A model generated the notes under the pieces. That model saw only the letters and a program-made list of their open reading frames with translations, searched no databases and was not told the origin of the DNA. From contig NC_090617.1 of assembly GCF_004359215.1 (NCBI RefSeq), forward strand, positions 3,645,583-3,709,582: a stretch of 64,000 nt of DNA. Direction: 5' to 3'. This DNA comes from Bremia lactucae (lineage: Eukaryota > Oomycota > Peronosporomycetes > Peronosporales > Peronosporaceae). The position numbers and the translations under genes are program-made. This document shows positions 11,473-22,559 of this stretch, piece by piece. Positions within the stretch are counted from its first letter, which is position 1. Each line of letters opens with the position of its first letter.

Positions 11473-11820
11473 TGTGGTCGCCGCCAGATATAAATCTGGC
11501 GGCCAAAGTCTATCTTTAAAGTAGCGATTAGATTAAATAATAAACAAACTGCAGTTCACCTATTGATTTCAAAGCGTTAAGTGCCTTCCTAAGGCTTGCG
11601 CTTTGATCTGTAAGGAATGGAAGCCTTTCTCAAGGTATATACTCTTATGCACTAGTTGCTTGTTGGTTCTACGAATCCTTGAATCCCTTGAACTAGGATT
11701 CATTAAGCTTTCTTTGCTTGAAGGACTCCCTGAGTTGTTTACCCTTTAGTTCTGTAGAACTAAGAGACTCTTTGAACTATATGTCTTTTTCGACTTACCG
11801 AGCGAGGTAGCTCCACCACA
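11473..11820 (+). repeat. LTR, family C (plus orientation)
   Basis: 348 bp from TGTGGTCGCCGCC to GAGGTAGCTCCACCACA. It is homologous to the reverse complement of 11937-12275; a shared stretch includes AATCCCTTGAACTA. Rich in short hairpins, for example GCCGCCAGAT/ATCTGGCGGC at 11481-11502. Confidence 0.65.
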
Positions 11821-11936
11821 GTTAAAGCTTTTCAAAAGCAACAAGTCGCGCCCCAAAAGTTTGGTAAGTTTTCCATCCTCGAAGAGGATAAATCAAAAGA
11901 CTCAGACGTGAATTGACAAGCAAGTGCTACCAGGTG
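11821..11936 (-). mobile_element. short internal spacer with primer-binding site between inverted C LTRs
   Basis: Read on the minus strand, the bases after the 11937-12275 LTR are CCTGGTAGCACTTGC, matching the tRNA primer-binding site seen beside the A LTRs (25880-25890; minus strand from 23606). Only about 116 bp of internal sequence remains before the oppositely oriented LTR. Confidence 0.55.
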
Positions 11937-12275
11937 TGGCGGAGCTTCCTTGCTCCTTAGGTCAGAGGAAAAATTATAGACTCAGAGAGTCACTTATTTG
12001 ATAGAACTAATAGCTTTAACAACTTAGTGAGTTGTACAAGCTCGAAGAGCTTAACAAATTTTAGTTCAAGGGAATCAGGGGGTCGCAGAACCAAGTGGCA
12101 ACAAGTGCCCGAGAGCGTATACCTTAAAAATATATCTTTTCTCGTAGACCAATGCTCAAGCTTCAGGGAGACACTAGACGTTGTAAGATCAAAAGGGAAA
12201 CTGAATTTTATTTAAATATTTTAATCGAAAACCTTACCAAAACCAAATTGAAATAGATTTTGGCGGCTGCCACAT
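11937..12275 (-). repeat. LTR, family C (minus orientation)
   Basis: 339 bp; on the minus strand it begins TGTGGCAGCCGCC and ends GCTCCGCCACA. It is adjacent to a primer-binding site, so it is a 5' LTR on the minus strand. Confidence 0.65.
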
Positions 12276-12622
12276 ATCTCACCAATAATAAATAAGATTA
12301 TTGTGATTAACTATGCAAAAGAATTTTAAACCCATAGGTAATAGTTATACTAATCATCCGCAAGATTCAAGCGACAGACATCTTGAACTGCGTCAAAATT
12401 TTCATTGTCTGGCCAAAATCTACTGTAAGTCTTTTTTCCTAAGGTATTTGTTGTACCGACCGCCCTCCTCGACTTCTGAACGTTCAGAAGCGGATATGCA
12501 AATATCTAGATGTGCCAAATGTAGGGAGCATTGTTCGACAGAGACACAGCGACTGCATCGCAAGACGCAAAACAAATACCACGAGCAAATATAATTATGC
12601 AAGCATTTATAATTAAATAATT
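12276..12622. other. intergenic, AT-rich
   Basis: The 3' flank of the RxLR gene. No repeat or gene recognised. Confidence 0.5.
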
Positions 12623-12961
12623 TTAAGTGATGCCGTAGCAAGCAGAGATGACGCTGACACCAATAACAGATGCGAATAAACCAAGAAAAAGTGTTCTCCA
12701 AGGAAATCCTCCTCGCTCTTCCAATTCACCTTCCAGCATGAAACCCGACTCTCCAGGGTATCCCAAACGGCGATCTGCTTCTAGCTTCGTATCGACATCA
12801 CTCTGCTTATCCAACTCATTAGCTGTCGGCTCTACGCGGGGTCTCAAACGGCGGTTTTCTTGTTGCTCCGTATCCACTTGGGTGACGTTCTTGGTACTGG
12901 TGACGCTGTAGAAAGCCATACTGGCGACGACAGCCATAACTAGGAGGCACTTGTGACGCAT
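12623..12961 (-). CDS. RxLR-EER secreted effector candidate with C-terminal membrane segment
   Basis: A 112-residue protein with the Peronosporales effector layout: signal peptide at residues 1 to about 23 (MRHKCLLVMAVVASMAFYSV), RxLR motif at 37-40 (RRLR), an acidic region, and EER at 81-83. These motifs mark proteins delivered by the pathogen into host plant cells. Residues about 88-110 form one hydrophobic helix reaching the C-terminus, so the mature protein is short and probably ends in a host membrane; the location is inference. No WY fold is visible. The frame is intact with no intron. It lies between LTR fragments and a second small secreted protein, a typical gene-sparse, repeat-rich effector setting. 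The host target is unknown. Confidence 0.85.
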   Translation of the reverse strand: MRHKCLLVMAVVASMAFYSVTSTKNVTQVDTEQQENRRLRPRVEPTANELDKQSDVDTKLEADRRLGYPGESGFMLEGELEERGGFPWRTLFLGLFASVIGVSVISACYGIT

Positions 12962-14336
12962 GCTTCGACTTGTGTCTCACAAACAAAGAAGCAAAATGCT
13001 TCGTGGCTCGTCGTCGATCTCGCTTGAGTGATCCCGATCAGTTTTCCGGGTAGAAAATAAGCGGACCAGATATTTTTGAAAAGAAACAAATCGAGATAAT
13101 AGCTGGACAGCAAACTTTTAGTAAATTGAATGAAACTAGCATATTGATGCGACAAATTAAATGTCCGATGCGACAAATTTAATTTTCCATGTCAACACTT
13201 GGAAATAGACCGAAGTAACCACATAAAACAGACATTAATGGAAATCGCTGACCCGTTTCAATACTGTAAATAAGTAAAAGCATTTTATCCTGATTGGTGA
13301 ACGGCGAAACAGTGGACTACCGAGTTTTATCTATTTACCTTTGTAACTGCATATTCTCCCCAAATTTGAGCGACTTATCACGAAGGCATTCAATCACTTA
13401 ATATTTGCTAAACTACAGCAGGGTCGTCTACCAGTTTAAAAAAGTGTGAAATCTTGGACTGTTGGAATGTCTTCGATATCAAACTCGAGTTCAAATTCTT
13501 TGTTACTTGAGCAAATTACATATTTTTTTAACGACCGACTTAATAGATTGGTTGGCCAAACTATTTGGCTCATCAACGTGATGACATGTTTGTGCTCCCT
13601 CACTGCAACAAAAGATCGGATCTTTAGTTTGTCCTATATCGTTACTATTTTTACTAGATTGTCAATATTAGAAGCGAGATTGGCTTTCAGTCCAAAAATG
13701 CAAGTCGCTTTTTAGATATGGAATCATCAGGCTTGCGTCCCTCCATCGTGAAACACAATGATGGATTACATCGATCAGTAAACAGACCGATGTATCCATT
13801 AATCGTCTGATAAACGTGAGCGTCTCGTTCAGTATCAGGTTTCGTAACGAAATGGAAACTTCTTCGCATTGAAAGTTCATGGCAGCTAATGAAATAGACA
13901 CTATCCGATCAAACGTCTAGTATTCGCACCCCTTTGTACCAGACAAAGGTTTGAGGCCTCATCAGTCCGTATGGAGAGTTCAAGTCGTAAATGTGTCTTA
14001 CCCAATCCATTGGCGTCCATGCTTTTATATCCATCCAGTTAGCCTACGACTAAACCAGACCACAAATTATTGTATCCATACTTAGACTAATGGCATTCAC
14101 ATAGCACGAATATATTTCCGAATTTAAAATTAATGCGCTCAAATAGTCGCGACAACGTGGCAACACTATCTATGCTATTAAGTGTACGTTTAGTAGCAAC
14201 TACGCAATGAATGGAGGAGACAGTGGTTTTGCTGGACAAAAGTGTTAGATGAAGTGTGGTTATCACTACGATAAAAACAACTCGTAATATGTTGCGCAAA
14301 AATAAATTCAAAATAGCAAGAAGAAGGTAATACGGA
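12962..14336. other. intergenic, nothing recognised
   Basis: AT-rich sequence between two effector candidates. Small ORFs at 13446-13715 (plus) and 13668-13901 and 14087-14383 (minus) show no signal peptide with a plausible mature domain. Confidence 0.5.
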
Positions 14337-14690
14337 CTAGGTAAGTTTCTTCTTAAAAATGTTACGAATGACATTGGCACCAAGAATGTAACTTATCTTT
14401 GCGAAGTCGAGAGCGAGATTGACGGCATTATAGAATTTCGAGGCAAGCGGCTTGATCGATGTCTTGGCCGACGCAATCTTGGGGGCTCCATTTGTGCGAA
14501 TCCTGCGGACTAATTTACCGAGGCTGTTTAAATTCCGTTCCTCAGTAAAAACCGCCGTTTCGCTCGCCGTCGACGGGTCATTGCCTTGTGAAAGATGATT
14601 GATTCTATATTGCTCGCTGACTTTGGTGTTGAAGAGACTGCTGCACGTCGCGATGCAGGCGATCAAAACCATTGCAAGAAATTGCATCAT
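14337..14690 (-). CDS. small secreted EER-type effector candidate lacking canonical RxLR
   Basis: 117 residues with a strong signal peptide (1 to about 22, MMQFLAMVLIACIATCSSLF). An EER tripeptide sits at 50-52, followed by a lysine/arginine-rich segment and two amphipathic stretches (about 80-113). Where an RxLR would be expected (about 28-36) the sequence is YRINHLSQG, so the motif is absent or degenerate. EER-only secreted proteins are known among downy-mildew effector repertoires. Two ATGs occur in tandem at 14690; the first is used here. It is on the same strand as the RxLR gene 1.4 kb away. It could alternatively be a decaying RxLR gene. No other domain is seen. Confidence 0.6.
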   Translation of the reverse strand: MMQFLAMVLIACIATCSSLFNTKVSEQYRINHLSQGNDPSTASETAVFTEERNLNSLGKLVRRIRTNGAPKIASAKTSIKPLASKFYNAVNLALDFAKISYILGANVIRNIFKKKLT

Positions 14691-15520
14691 TAGGACGGTG
14701 TCAATGCTTCTAATCTGAGCCTAAACTTTGCACGAACATTTGAGAGCCGGAGAAGAAGACAAAAGAGATACCAAGTTGATGGGGCGGCTTAGATTATGCA
14801 AAGATTGGACACATACGTGTACAGAGTATTCGAATAGAAGCAGATGGACAAGCATCGATAAACCTTAGAACTTGTGAGCACATTGACCGATAGAATTCGC
14901 GTACTAATGTAGGTTTGACAGCATTAAACGGCATTAAAGGTTAAGCCACTACCATAACCATTAACAGTTACTCGCTCAACAAGTACGACCTAAAGCGTCT
15001 AAAGACCTCATGGTTGACGCGGTACATCAAGATTGAATGAAACGATGGGAGTCGACTCATTGTAAGTACTGTATGGTAAAATCGCTTATAATAAGCTTTG
15101 AGGTTGACTTGCGACGCAAGGCGAATCATGCGTGGCAGTTGCGTTCTTGTAGTATTCGAGGTCGCCAGTTTCTCTACTGCCAGCTTCATCGATGCGTTAA
15201 TTGTGTTTAGATTTTGCGTTATGCGTTAGTAGTTACTGTTAGTATCGTTGTCGAATGATGCCCCCTTGAATTGGAACCTTAAAGGTTGCTTATCTAGCTC
15301 AAGACGTCCAGGAGTTGCTAATTTGTAATGCGGTCACTGGACAGTAAATGCCCTTGAAAAAGACGATCATTCGCCGAGTCTATGGAAAGCTGACGCAGTT
15401 CAATACCTTTCTTGCGTGTTTTTTGCGGTAGAACAACCCGGAGCGCGCTAAGAGTTTATGCGTGCATCAAATAACAAGCAATGCCATATTACGACGCTGT
15501 TCTATACAAGAGCAAGTAGA
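14691..15520. other. intergenic, nothing recognised
   Basis: An ORF at 14968-15189 (minus, 73 residues) has no signal peptide or recognisable domain. Confidence 0.45.
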
Positions 15521-15955
15521 TTAATCGTATCCTTTTAAGTAAGCGCTTCGTAGCATGCTAGTCCTCTTCACTAATGTTTGAATCATTTGATGTGCTTCAC
15601 GAACGTAAGTTTTAACGACGTGCGAGCTAAATGGACTCCTTCTTGTAAAGTCCAAGATGAAAGTTGAAGCTTTCATTTCGCTTGTGCCGCAGAAATCTGC
15701 GTCTTTTAAAGCCTCGCCAGGGGCCACATCGTACCATGCTCAATTTGTGCCATATTCGACATCTTCGCGTACCTCAAATGGCAGGTATTCAAAATAATTG
15801 TACTTCATGAAAAATGTTGAAATTATTTTAGCATGTAAAAGTCTCCACCAATATTTTATGAAAAGTTTGACAATTCGTGTAACAAATTTATAACGAGACG
15901 TAAATGGAAGAGACTTGCCATGGGTGCAAATTCGAATTGTTGTCAGCTTAAACAC
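15521..15955 (-). pseudogene. hypothetical ORF interrupted by one stop
   Basis: Two minus-strand ORFs (15955-15740 and 15727-15521) are in the same frame and separated by a single TGA near 15740, together about 144 codons. No signal peptide, membrane segment or known motif. It could be the 3' part of a dead gene or chance. Confidence 0.3.
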
Positions 15956-16133
15956 TATCGAATCTTTACCTAGACTATACTGGATACTTGTTAATCGATA
16001 CAGTTCGGCATCTAAGACTTTTATAACATATTAAACTTTTCGGATCTTTTTCTCCGAACACATGGCTTCGATACTTAATCTTAATTAACATTTCTTCTGT
16101 ACTTTGCCATATTAAACGCTTTCCGAAGATGCG
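15956..16133. other. flank of A-family element
   Basis: Short AT-rich sequence before the LTR; no feature. Confidence 0.4.
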
Positions 16134-16578
16134 TGTAACAGGGCACTGCCGACTTGTACTGCTTCAGTACAAGTCCACTTCGCACTGCCTCAGTGTGAGT
16201 GGTGCCTTACGTCACTTCACGTACACTTGTACGTGCAGCGAAAGTCTTCTTTTTAAAACATTTGCTTTAAAGAGGGTTAGTTTAAAAACTGTATTAATGT
16301 AATTAAGTTCTTCTTTCTATCTACTGAATACTAACTTAATTATAAACTAATACAAAACATGTACTAGTTTATAATTAAGTTAGTATTAAGTAGATAGAAA
16401 GACTACTAAAAATCTTGTCTGTCTTTGTCTTTGCGCGCGTCCAGAGCTGACTGGACCGCGGAGAAAGAAGATATTATGGTCTATATCTACTAATGGAAAG
16501 CCTTTAGAATATTACCATGTAAAGTAATATTCTCCAACTATTAAGTGTTAAATTCATGTAACGACACACCCCGTTACA
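16134..16578 (-). repeat. LTR family A, 3' LTR of Ty3 element 1
   Basis: 445 bp in minus orientation: on plus it starts TGTAACAGGGCAC and ends CACCCCGTTACA. The adjacent plus sequence TCACCCCTTCCTT (16579-16591) is, on minus, a purine tract directly upstream of the LTR. That defines this as the 3' LTR of an element lying to the right. It contains an internal inverted repeat of about 40 bp (TAATTAAGTT... near 16295-16400). Confidence 0.85.
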
Positions 16579-16695
16579 TCACCCCTTCCTTAAACGACAA
16601 TCACTCTGACTGTCATTGGGTAGAGTGGTCACTATAAGACCACTTTATGGAAAACGAGGTGGATTGGTCAGATTCGTTTTTTTTAATTATATCGC

Positions 16696-18382
16696 ATGGT
16701 TAACAAATCCATCCGGTATGCGAAATGTGCGGCGCCTTCGGCTGTGGTTCATGCAGCCGCGGGCGACGCAATATTGTCTCTTGCGGCAGACGTTCCGTCT
16801 GCCGTGGTGTCACCTTCTCCCGCAACTCTAAATGCTGCGGGTGCACGTGGTGATACACCACGTGAAAGCGAATCCTCTTTAGAGGTCGACGACGAATGCG
16901 AGTCGGACGAAATGGCAGACTCGGGGAGCAAGCAAAGTCGCCTGATGATCGTCAGGCGGCTGACCATGAGCCTTCGAATGAGGGGGCTCATTCGAGTAGA
17001 CGTGCTGGTAGCATTCGCTACAGCATGTTCGGTTCCAACGATGAGTATGATTCCTCATCGCCAGCACCGTCCTTCTTGTCGTCACCCGCACACATTTCTG
17101 TGCGTGGTGATGACGATGGCGTAAGCCATCGTAATAAAAGTTCTTGTTGTACACCTGCTTCAGTGGGTACCACTCTGGGGAGTGAAGACAATAAAATGTC
17201 TCATCTCACTCCTGAAAAAAAAGCCGTGGCTTTTGCGAGAACGGCTAATCATTAGCTTGTCTGGAGAGACTACTCCTCACAATAAATATCCTTATTTATT
17301 GCGACAAAGCTACATGGCCTTGATCCCAGCGCGAAGAATTTTCGCGCTGAGAAAGATTTTTTATCTCGATGCTTTTTCCAAGCATCGATGGTAGAGTGGC
17401 AACAATAAGCGAGATAAAGTCTCACTTATGCATGCCTGGAGCGCGTTCATTCGCAATGTCAAAGACATTGGATGCGAAGTCTGGCTTCAAAGACTTGATG
17501 CGATTCGCGTTAAGTTTATGAAACGAACTTAAAACGGGGCAAGGTATAAATTGCATCGGTTGCCACGTGATGCTGGGCTTCCATGCCTCACGTGGGGTGA
17601 TCCCTGTCCGTGTTGTGTTGACAACACGAAGAGCGTAAAAGGGGATGTCTATTCCATTTCTTCGCCCTGGGAAAGGGCTCGCATCTCTATTGAGATGCGG
17701 GATGCGATTGACGTTTTGCAATCGATTTACAGGCGCCAAGGGCGCGTGTTTTCCGATGGACCTTCTGATCCATCGGATGGATCTCGTCATACTGACGGAC
17801 GAGGCCCTCAATGTCAGCAATCAGCTTGAAACGAGGCTCTTAGCTGTCATGTGAAGGTGGATAACCGCGCCAGCGAACAAGATAACTATGTCGCTGCCCC
17901 TTAACGTCACGGTGGTTTTGGATAAAATCAACCAGCAAACGTTGACCATTGTGGAAATCCACCAATGGTTGTGGCGGAGGAGTAAAAGGTAGATTTGACA
18001 CATGTGTCGAGTCGAAGATCGACAACGTGATCGCTTCCTCCATGATTTGGATGAGGGACACGATCACAAACGCGGTAAGCGTTGCTCGTTAGAGCAGACG
18101 GAGCAGGCTCATCATATCGAACGGTTGGAAGACCATTCAAAGAGTGCGTGCTCCATGTTGGAGTACGAACGGAATTATCACGCTCTTCGTGATGAGCTGT
18201 CGTCAGCTCATCACGGTTTCGATGATCTTCGGAACCGGCATAAGAATCTCCAGATCCAGCATGAGAATTTGGTTCGTGACCACAAGAATCTTTTAGGGAT
18301 TCTTGAAAAGGGTGGTCAGATCCGGCCTCGGAGGAAACCGCGTGCGGATGGTACGGGTGGAGCCGACCAATGTAAAACGTAG
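16696..18382 (+). pseudogene. antisense gag-like ORF of element 1
   Basis: Plus-strand coding runs opposite to pol. Blocks in order: Ala-rich N-terminus (16696-16900); Ser/Asp-rich stretch with SLRAGS-like sequence and EYDSSSPAPS (16896-17255); a compact block with RRIFALRK, LQRLDAIRVKFMK and CLTWGDPCPCCVDN (about 17320-17830); and a clear coiled coil (18002-18382) rich in His/Glu/Leu heptads and ending RRKPRADGTGGAD. Frame changes or stops occur near 16900, 17250, 17400 and 17830. The last block overlaps, on the opposite strand, the pol linker before the chromodomain. Related blocks recur at 58.6-58.9 and 61.0-61.3 kb. Antisense ORFs are reported in some plant Ty3 lineages; the relationship and function here are unknown. 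Confidence 0.55.
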
Positions 18383-18407
18383 GATGCGTTCGCATCCTGC
18401 GTGGCAA
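17830..18407 (-). pseudogene. pol linker and chromodomain of element 1
   Basis: After the integrase tail motif MRTHPTFYIGRLHPYH (about 18400) comes a long hydrophilic linker and then a chromodomain core near 17960-17840 (FIQNHRDVKG, then SYLVRWRGYPPSHDSWEP across a frameshift). Chromodomains on Ty3 integrases target insertion to modified chromatin. Frames differ between linker and core, so the gene is broken. Confidence 0.75.
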
Positions 18408-18694
18408 TTCTATTGTGTACGCAATGCCTCTGCGATGCAGTACACGGAATGGCCCAATGAACTTGGGTAGTAGTTTACTGCTACCCGCATTAGTGACTAC
18501 ACGCTTGGGTAAGCATACCGTTGAGAGTAGTACTAGGTCATTAATTTTAAATGAAAGAACGTTTGCTCTTTCATGTCGTCTGCGTTCCGTTTCTGACAGT
18601 CCACTGCATTAGCAATGGAATCCTGTACGAAAACGGATTACTGATTCTCGAGTTAGCAGAAATTCTTCTGCTGACTCATTTGTTTTGTCTTTTT

Positions 18695-19694
18695 TCAGTA
18701 CGCTTTGTGCGTACTACCATGAGATAATTCTCGTCTTTGATGTCGTTTTTTCGACATCGACATCACTCGCGTCGTTGTTAACTTCGACGCGTGACGAGCA
18801 TGAGCCAGCAATGGCTTTGCTCGAGCGAGTCCACCCCCCCCTCTTAAAGTAAAGGATCCCTCTAATTGGGTGGGTATGCGAGGATGGCGTAAGCCATTCA
18901 CGAACAACGGTGTATGCGTTGTAGACGCATGCACCGAATTATTGTTGGCGAATTCGACCATCGAATAAAACTCGCTCCAATTCGAATCCGATTGGAGTAA
19001 CCTTGAAGTATATCTTCGAGGACACGATTCACGCGTTCCATCTTACCATCTGTCTCTGGATGATCAGAAGTTGACATAGTCAGCCGTCTTCCGAGAGATT
19101 GGAAAACGGATTGCAAAACTCCGCCGTAAACCATGGATCTCCATCCGAGACCAGTTCATGGGGCAACCCGTGGAGTATGAATACCATGTCGATAAAGACA
19201 CGGGCACAGCCCGGAGCCGTGATCGACTCTGGTACTGCAGCAAGATGTACCATCTTGCTGAATCTGTCTACAAAAACAAGAATTTCATTGTTTTTGTGGT
19301 CGCCTTTGGGAAATCCGAAGGCGAAGTCCATAGACACGGACTGCCAACACTCTGCCGGAAGGGGTAGAGGATGGAGAGGCGCACGGGATGAAGGGCTAGG
19401 CATCACCCGTTGACATACTTCGCAAGCACGAATGTACTTGCGCACGAACTGATACTGGCTGGGCCAGTAAAAGTCGCGACTTACTGTGGGTAAAGTTTTC
19501 TCACGTCCACGATGCCCACTTGTTGATGAATTGTGGCACTTGATGCGCAAGCGCAAATCATTGTGAGTTGGGACGACGACACGTGGAGTGTCGCCGGCAA
19601 CGGCTGTGTAATTCAATAAGCCGTTACGTGTTGTGTATCGATCGGATGACGATCGATATAAAGGCGGTAAATCCTCAAAAGATATATCAAGCAT
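18695..19694 (-). pseudogene. integrase region of element 1
   Basis: The zinc-binding HHCC portion is visible as HNSSTSGHRGREKT...CEVCQR. The core begins with SMDFAFGFPKGDHKNNEIL (first catalytic Asp) and continues VFVDRFSKMVHLAAVP and LVSDGDPWF (second Asp; canonical SDRD is altered to SDGD). After a frameshift comes STSDHPETDGKMERVNR, which contains the catalytic Glu. It integrates the cDNA in intact relatives; here it is inactive by frameshift. Confidence 0.8.
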
Positions 19695-20100
19695 AGCAGG
19701 TCCTTATCTTTTTTGGAGGCTTTCTTTATGTCATGAACTAAGGTTGATGACGGAACACTCGTACTGAGTGTTGCAACAATGGGATTTTTTTAACTGTTAG
19801 AGTGCACTGCTGACTCGAAATCGGGTCGGCGTGATAACACATCAGCGACGATATTAACTCGTCCTGGTTTATATTCGACGAAAAATTATACTCCGCGAAG
19901 AAGGATAGCCACCTCGCAATTCTTTGCGAGAGGTGTGGGCTATTTAAGACCGTGCGTAATGACGCATGGTCCGTAGATACGATGAACGGTCTATCTCCTC
20001 GGAGTTAGACCCTAGACTTACAGTGCGTATTTCATGGCAAGGAGTTCCTTGTCATGCACTGGGTAATTGTGTTCAGCTGTTGCAGCTGACGCGATTGATA

Positions 20101-21000
20101 TCAGACGACGCGCTCCGTGCCGTCTGTATCGTATTGCATTAACGTGCAACCGATTGCGAAAACGCTGGCGTCACAGACCACATGGAATTGTCTGTCTTGA
20201 TCTGCAATCGCCAAGATGGGCGATTGCATCAAGCTTTGCTTGATACCTTCAAAGGAACGCTGACAATCAGCGTTCCATAGCGACGAGAGGTTAATTGTCA
20301 TCTCTGCATAGTTGCGAGAAAACTTGCAAGTACGCTGCTAAATCAAGGAACTTTTTAAGTCCCTTGACATTAATTGGAACTGGCCAGTCGGTAATTGCCT
20401 TGATCTTTTCGGGATTAGGGCGCACGCCGTGTTTACCGACGATGCACCCAAGAAGTGTTTTTTTAGGTGCAGCGAATATACACTTCTTGAGATCTGCGTA
20501 CAACTTATGCTTTCACATAAGTGTAAGAAACTGACGAACGTAAGTTTTATGAACTTCCGCGTCCGTCTTTCCGTCCATGGCTCGGCTATGGACGAATACA
20601 TCGTCATAATATTTCGGTGCGAATTCTCGCACCGGTCTCAACAGATTTATTACGCATCTGTTAAATGTTGCAGGGGCGTTACTAAGCCCCTGTGACATTA
20701 CAAGCCATTTTCAGAGCATCGCGCTAAAAGTGCTCACTGCTGTGTACAGGCTGTCCCGTTCACGCATAAGGATACGATAATATCCATCCATCAGATCCAT
20801 AGACGAAAATATGGTAATCGTAGACATAACATCGATGATTATGACTTTTGTAGGTATCGGCGTTTGAGCCGGCACTGTTGCAGCATTCAATTTGTTGAAT
20901 GCGTGCACTATCCGCCACCCTCCCGTGGTCTTTCGCACACAGAAGGTCGGAGAGCTATGTGGGGAGGTTGACTCCCTCACATGCCCGCTTTTAATCGACC
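20101..21000 (-). pseudogene. reverse transcriptase and RNase H region of element 1
   Basis: Motifs in order on the minus strand: FCVRKTTGGWRIVHAFNKLNA, SSMDLMDGYYRI (catalytic Asp), LSNAPATFNR, YYDDVFVHSRA (the YxDD site), KKCIFAAPKKTLLGCIVG and the RNase H start HVVCDASVFAIG. At least three frameshifts separate them. Confidence 0.85.
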
Positions 21001-21899
21001 GATAAAGAATTTATCGATTGCAAGTACTTGTTCACGAGGCAGTGGCCACTGCTTCATGACACAGTACTTCGAGCCCGGTTTGAGCTCGATCTCATGTCGA
21101 GTGCCTTTATCCTTAAGCAACTCGCATGGAACTGCTTCAGAAAATACATCCCTGAATTCTATTAAATCCTCGTGTAGAGCATTTCCCTTGAGTGACTCCC
21201 AATATTAAGTACTGTATCTTTCAATCCGAGTCTTCACATCGAGGACACTTTCGGTCATCGATGAGCCGCTGAGAACGCTTTTGTTCTCTGCAAAAGTTAC
21301 CGCTGACCGAATGTCGGTTACGTATTCGTCCTCTGTGACGAGTACGCAGATCTGATTGATTGTACCATAATGTAGATCTCTCAAGAACCGCTTGGGTTCT
21401 AGGGTTGGTAATTGTTTATCTCCGAAGTTAACTTCGAAGGCGCATACAGATCAAGAGTAGAAGCGCCTACTCTTGTTCCGAAATTATTCAAGACATTCAA
21501 CGTCTCGGTTTCTTTCTGGGATGTGTCCACAGGCTGCAGAGGGATTAATCCCTCGGGATCTAGAAGTCTAGTAACTTCCGCTATTTGAGGGGATTTCTCC
21601 TCAAGTACGTGGGGACCTCTTCCCTCAACGTCTTCCGAGTGTGATTGCGCTATCACAGTCGGGTCCTCTATGGTCGACTCTCTATTTGACCTAGTTTCAT
21701 CGTGTTGTCCATTTTGAACAATCGCTATCTTCCTTGAATGTCGCCCGCTAGGCGTACATTAATGTCTCAATTTACTCGACTTATTCGAGTGGTGGACCTA
21801 CGGCGCTGTCAGTGAACTCGCACAGCCGCCGGCAGCTGACTCCACAATGTGATTGGTAATCACACTGTGATCTTGTACAGTCGTACTAACGACCGTACC

Positions 21900-22319
21900 A
21901 CAAGTAAGGCCATTGCACTCACTCGCAGTACATCCACACGCTTGTGGACGCTCCAAGACGTTGATTAAATGGCCATCTGATGAACAAGTGGAATGCATAT
22001 TTACGGATCGGTGCTGCCAGCAGATCCTTAGCTCATATTTTCTGAGCCAAGGTAGACCTAAGATGACATCGAATTTGTCATCCGAATCCAGTACGATGAA
22101 CTCATCATCGTACTGTAAATTTCTTAACGTGTAGTGAAATGTTACTACGCATTTCATTACTGTTATCGATGCGCCTGTCGCTAGACGCACCGTCATGCTC
22201 GTTGGAAGGATGTCGCGCTCAACATATTTGAGCCTACGACCCTCTAACGACTGGTGACGAATAAAGTAATTCGACGCTCGACAGTCCACCAGGGCTTTAA
22301 GTGACAAACCATTTGTCAC
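21900..22319 (-). pseudogene. retropepsin-like protease of element 1
   Basis: The segment with LKALVDCRASNYFIR holds the active-site Asp, but the usual D-(S/C)-G-A glycine is replaced by Arg. Element 3 has DCGASNNFIR at the same place. The second conserved block FDVILGLPWLRKY is present. The glycine change alone would be expected to disable it. Confidence 0.75.
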
Positions 22320-22559
22320 ATTAAATTTCCAGGTGCTGAGGGATACCTCACCACCAGGTGTAAAGACACATAATTATTGTGTGTCTGGAGCAATTTTAGT
22401 CAAGAGATTTGCAAATTCCTTTGACGTTGCTGGATCAGTAGGGCGTTGCGCCCCTACTGACCCCGACCGTATTTTGGCGGTCCGCCTCGCTGTTGCAATT
22501 TCGCAACAACGTCGATCCCGCGACCGTTGCTCTTTTTAGCATTCCGTCCATAATTACGT

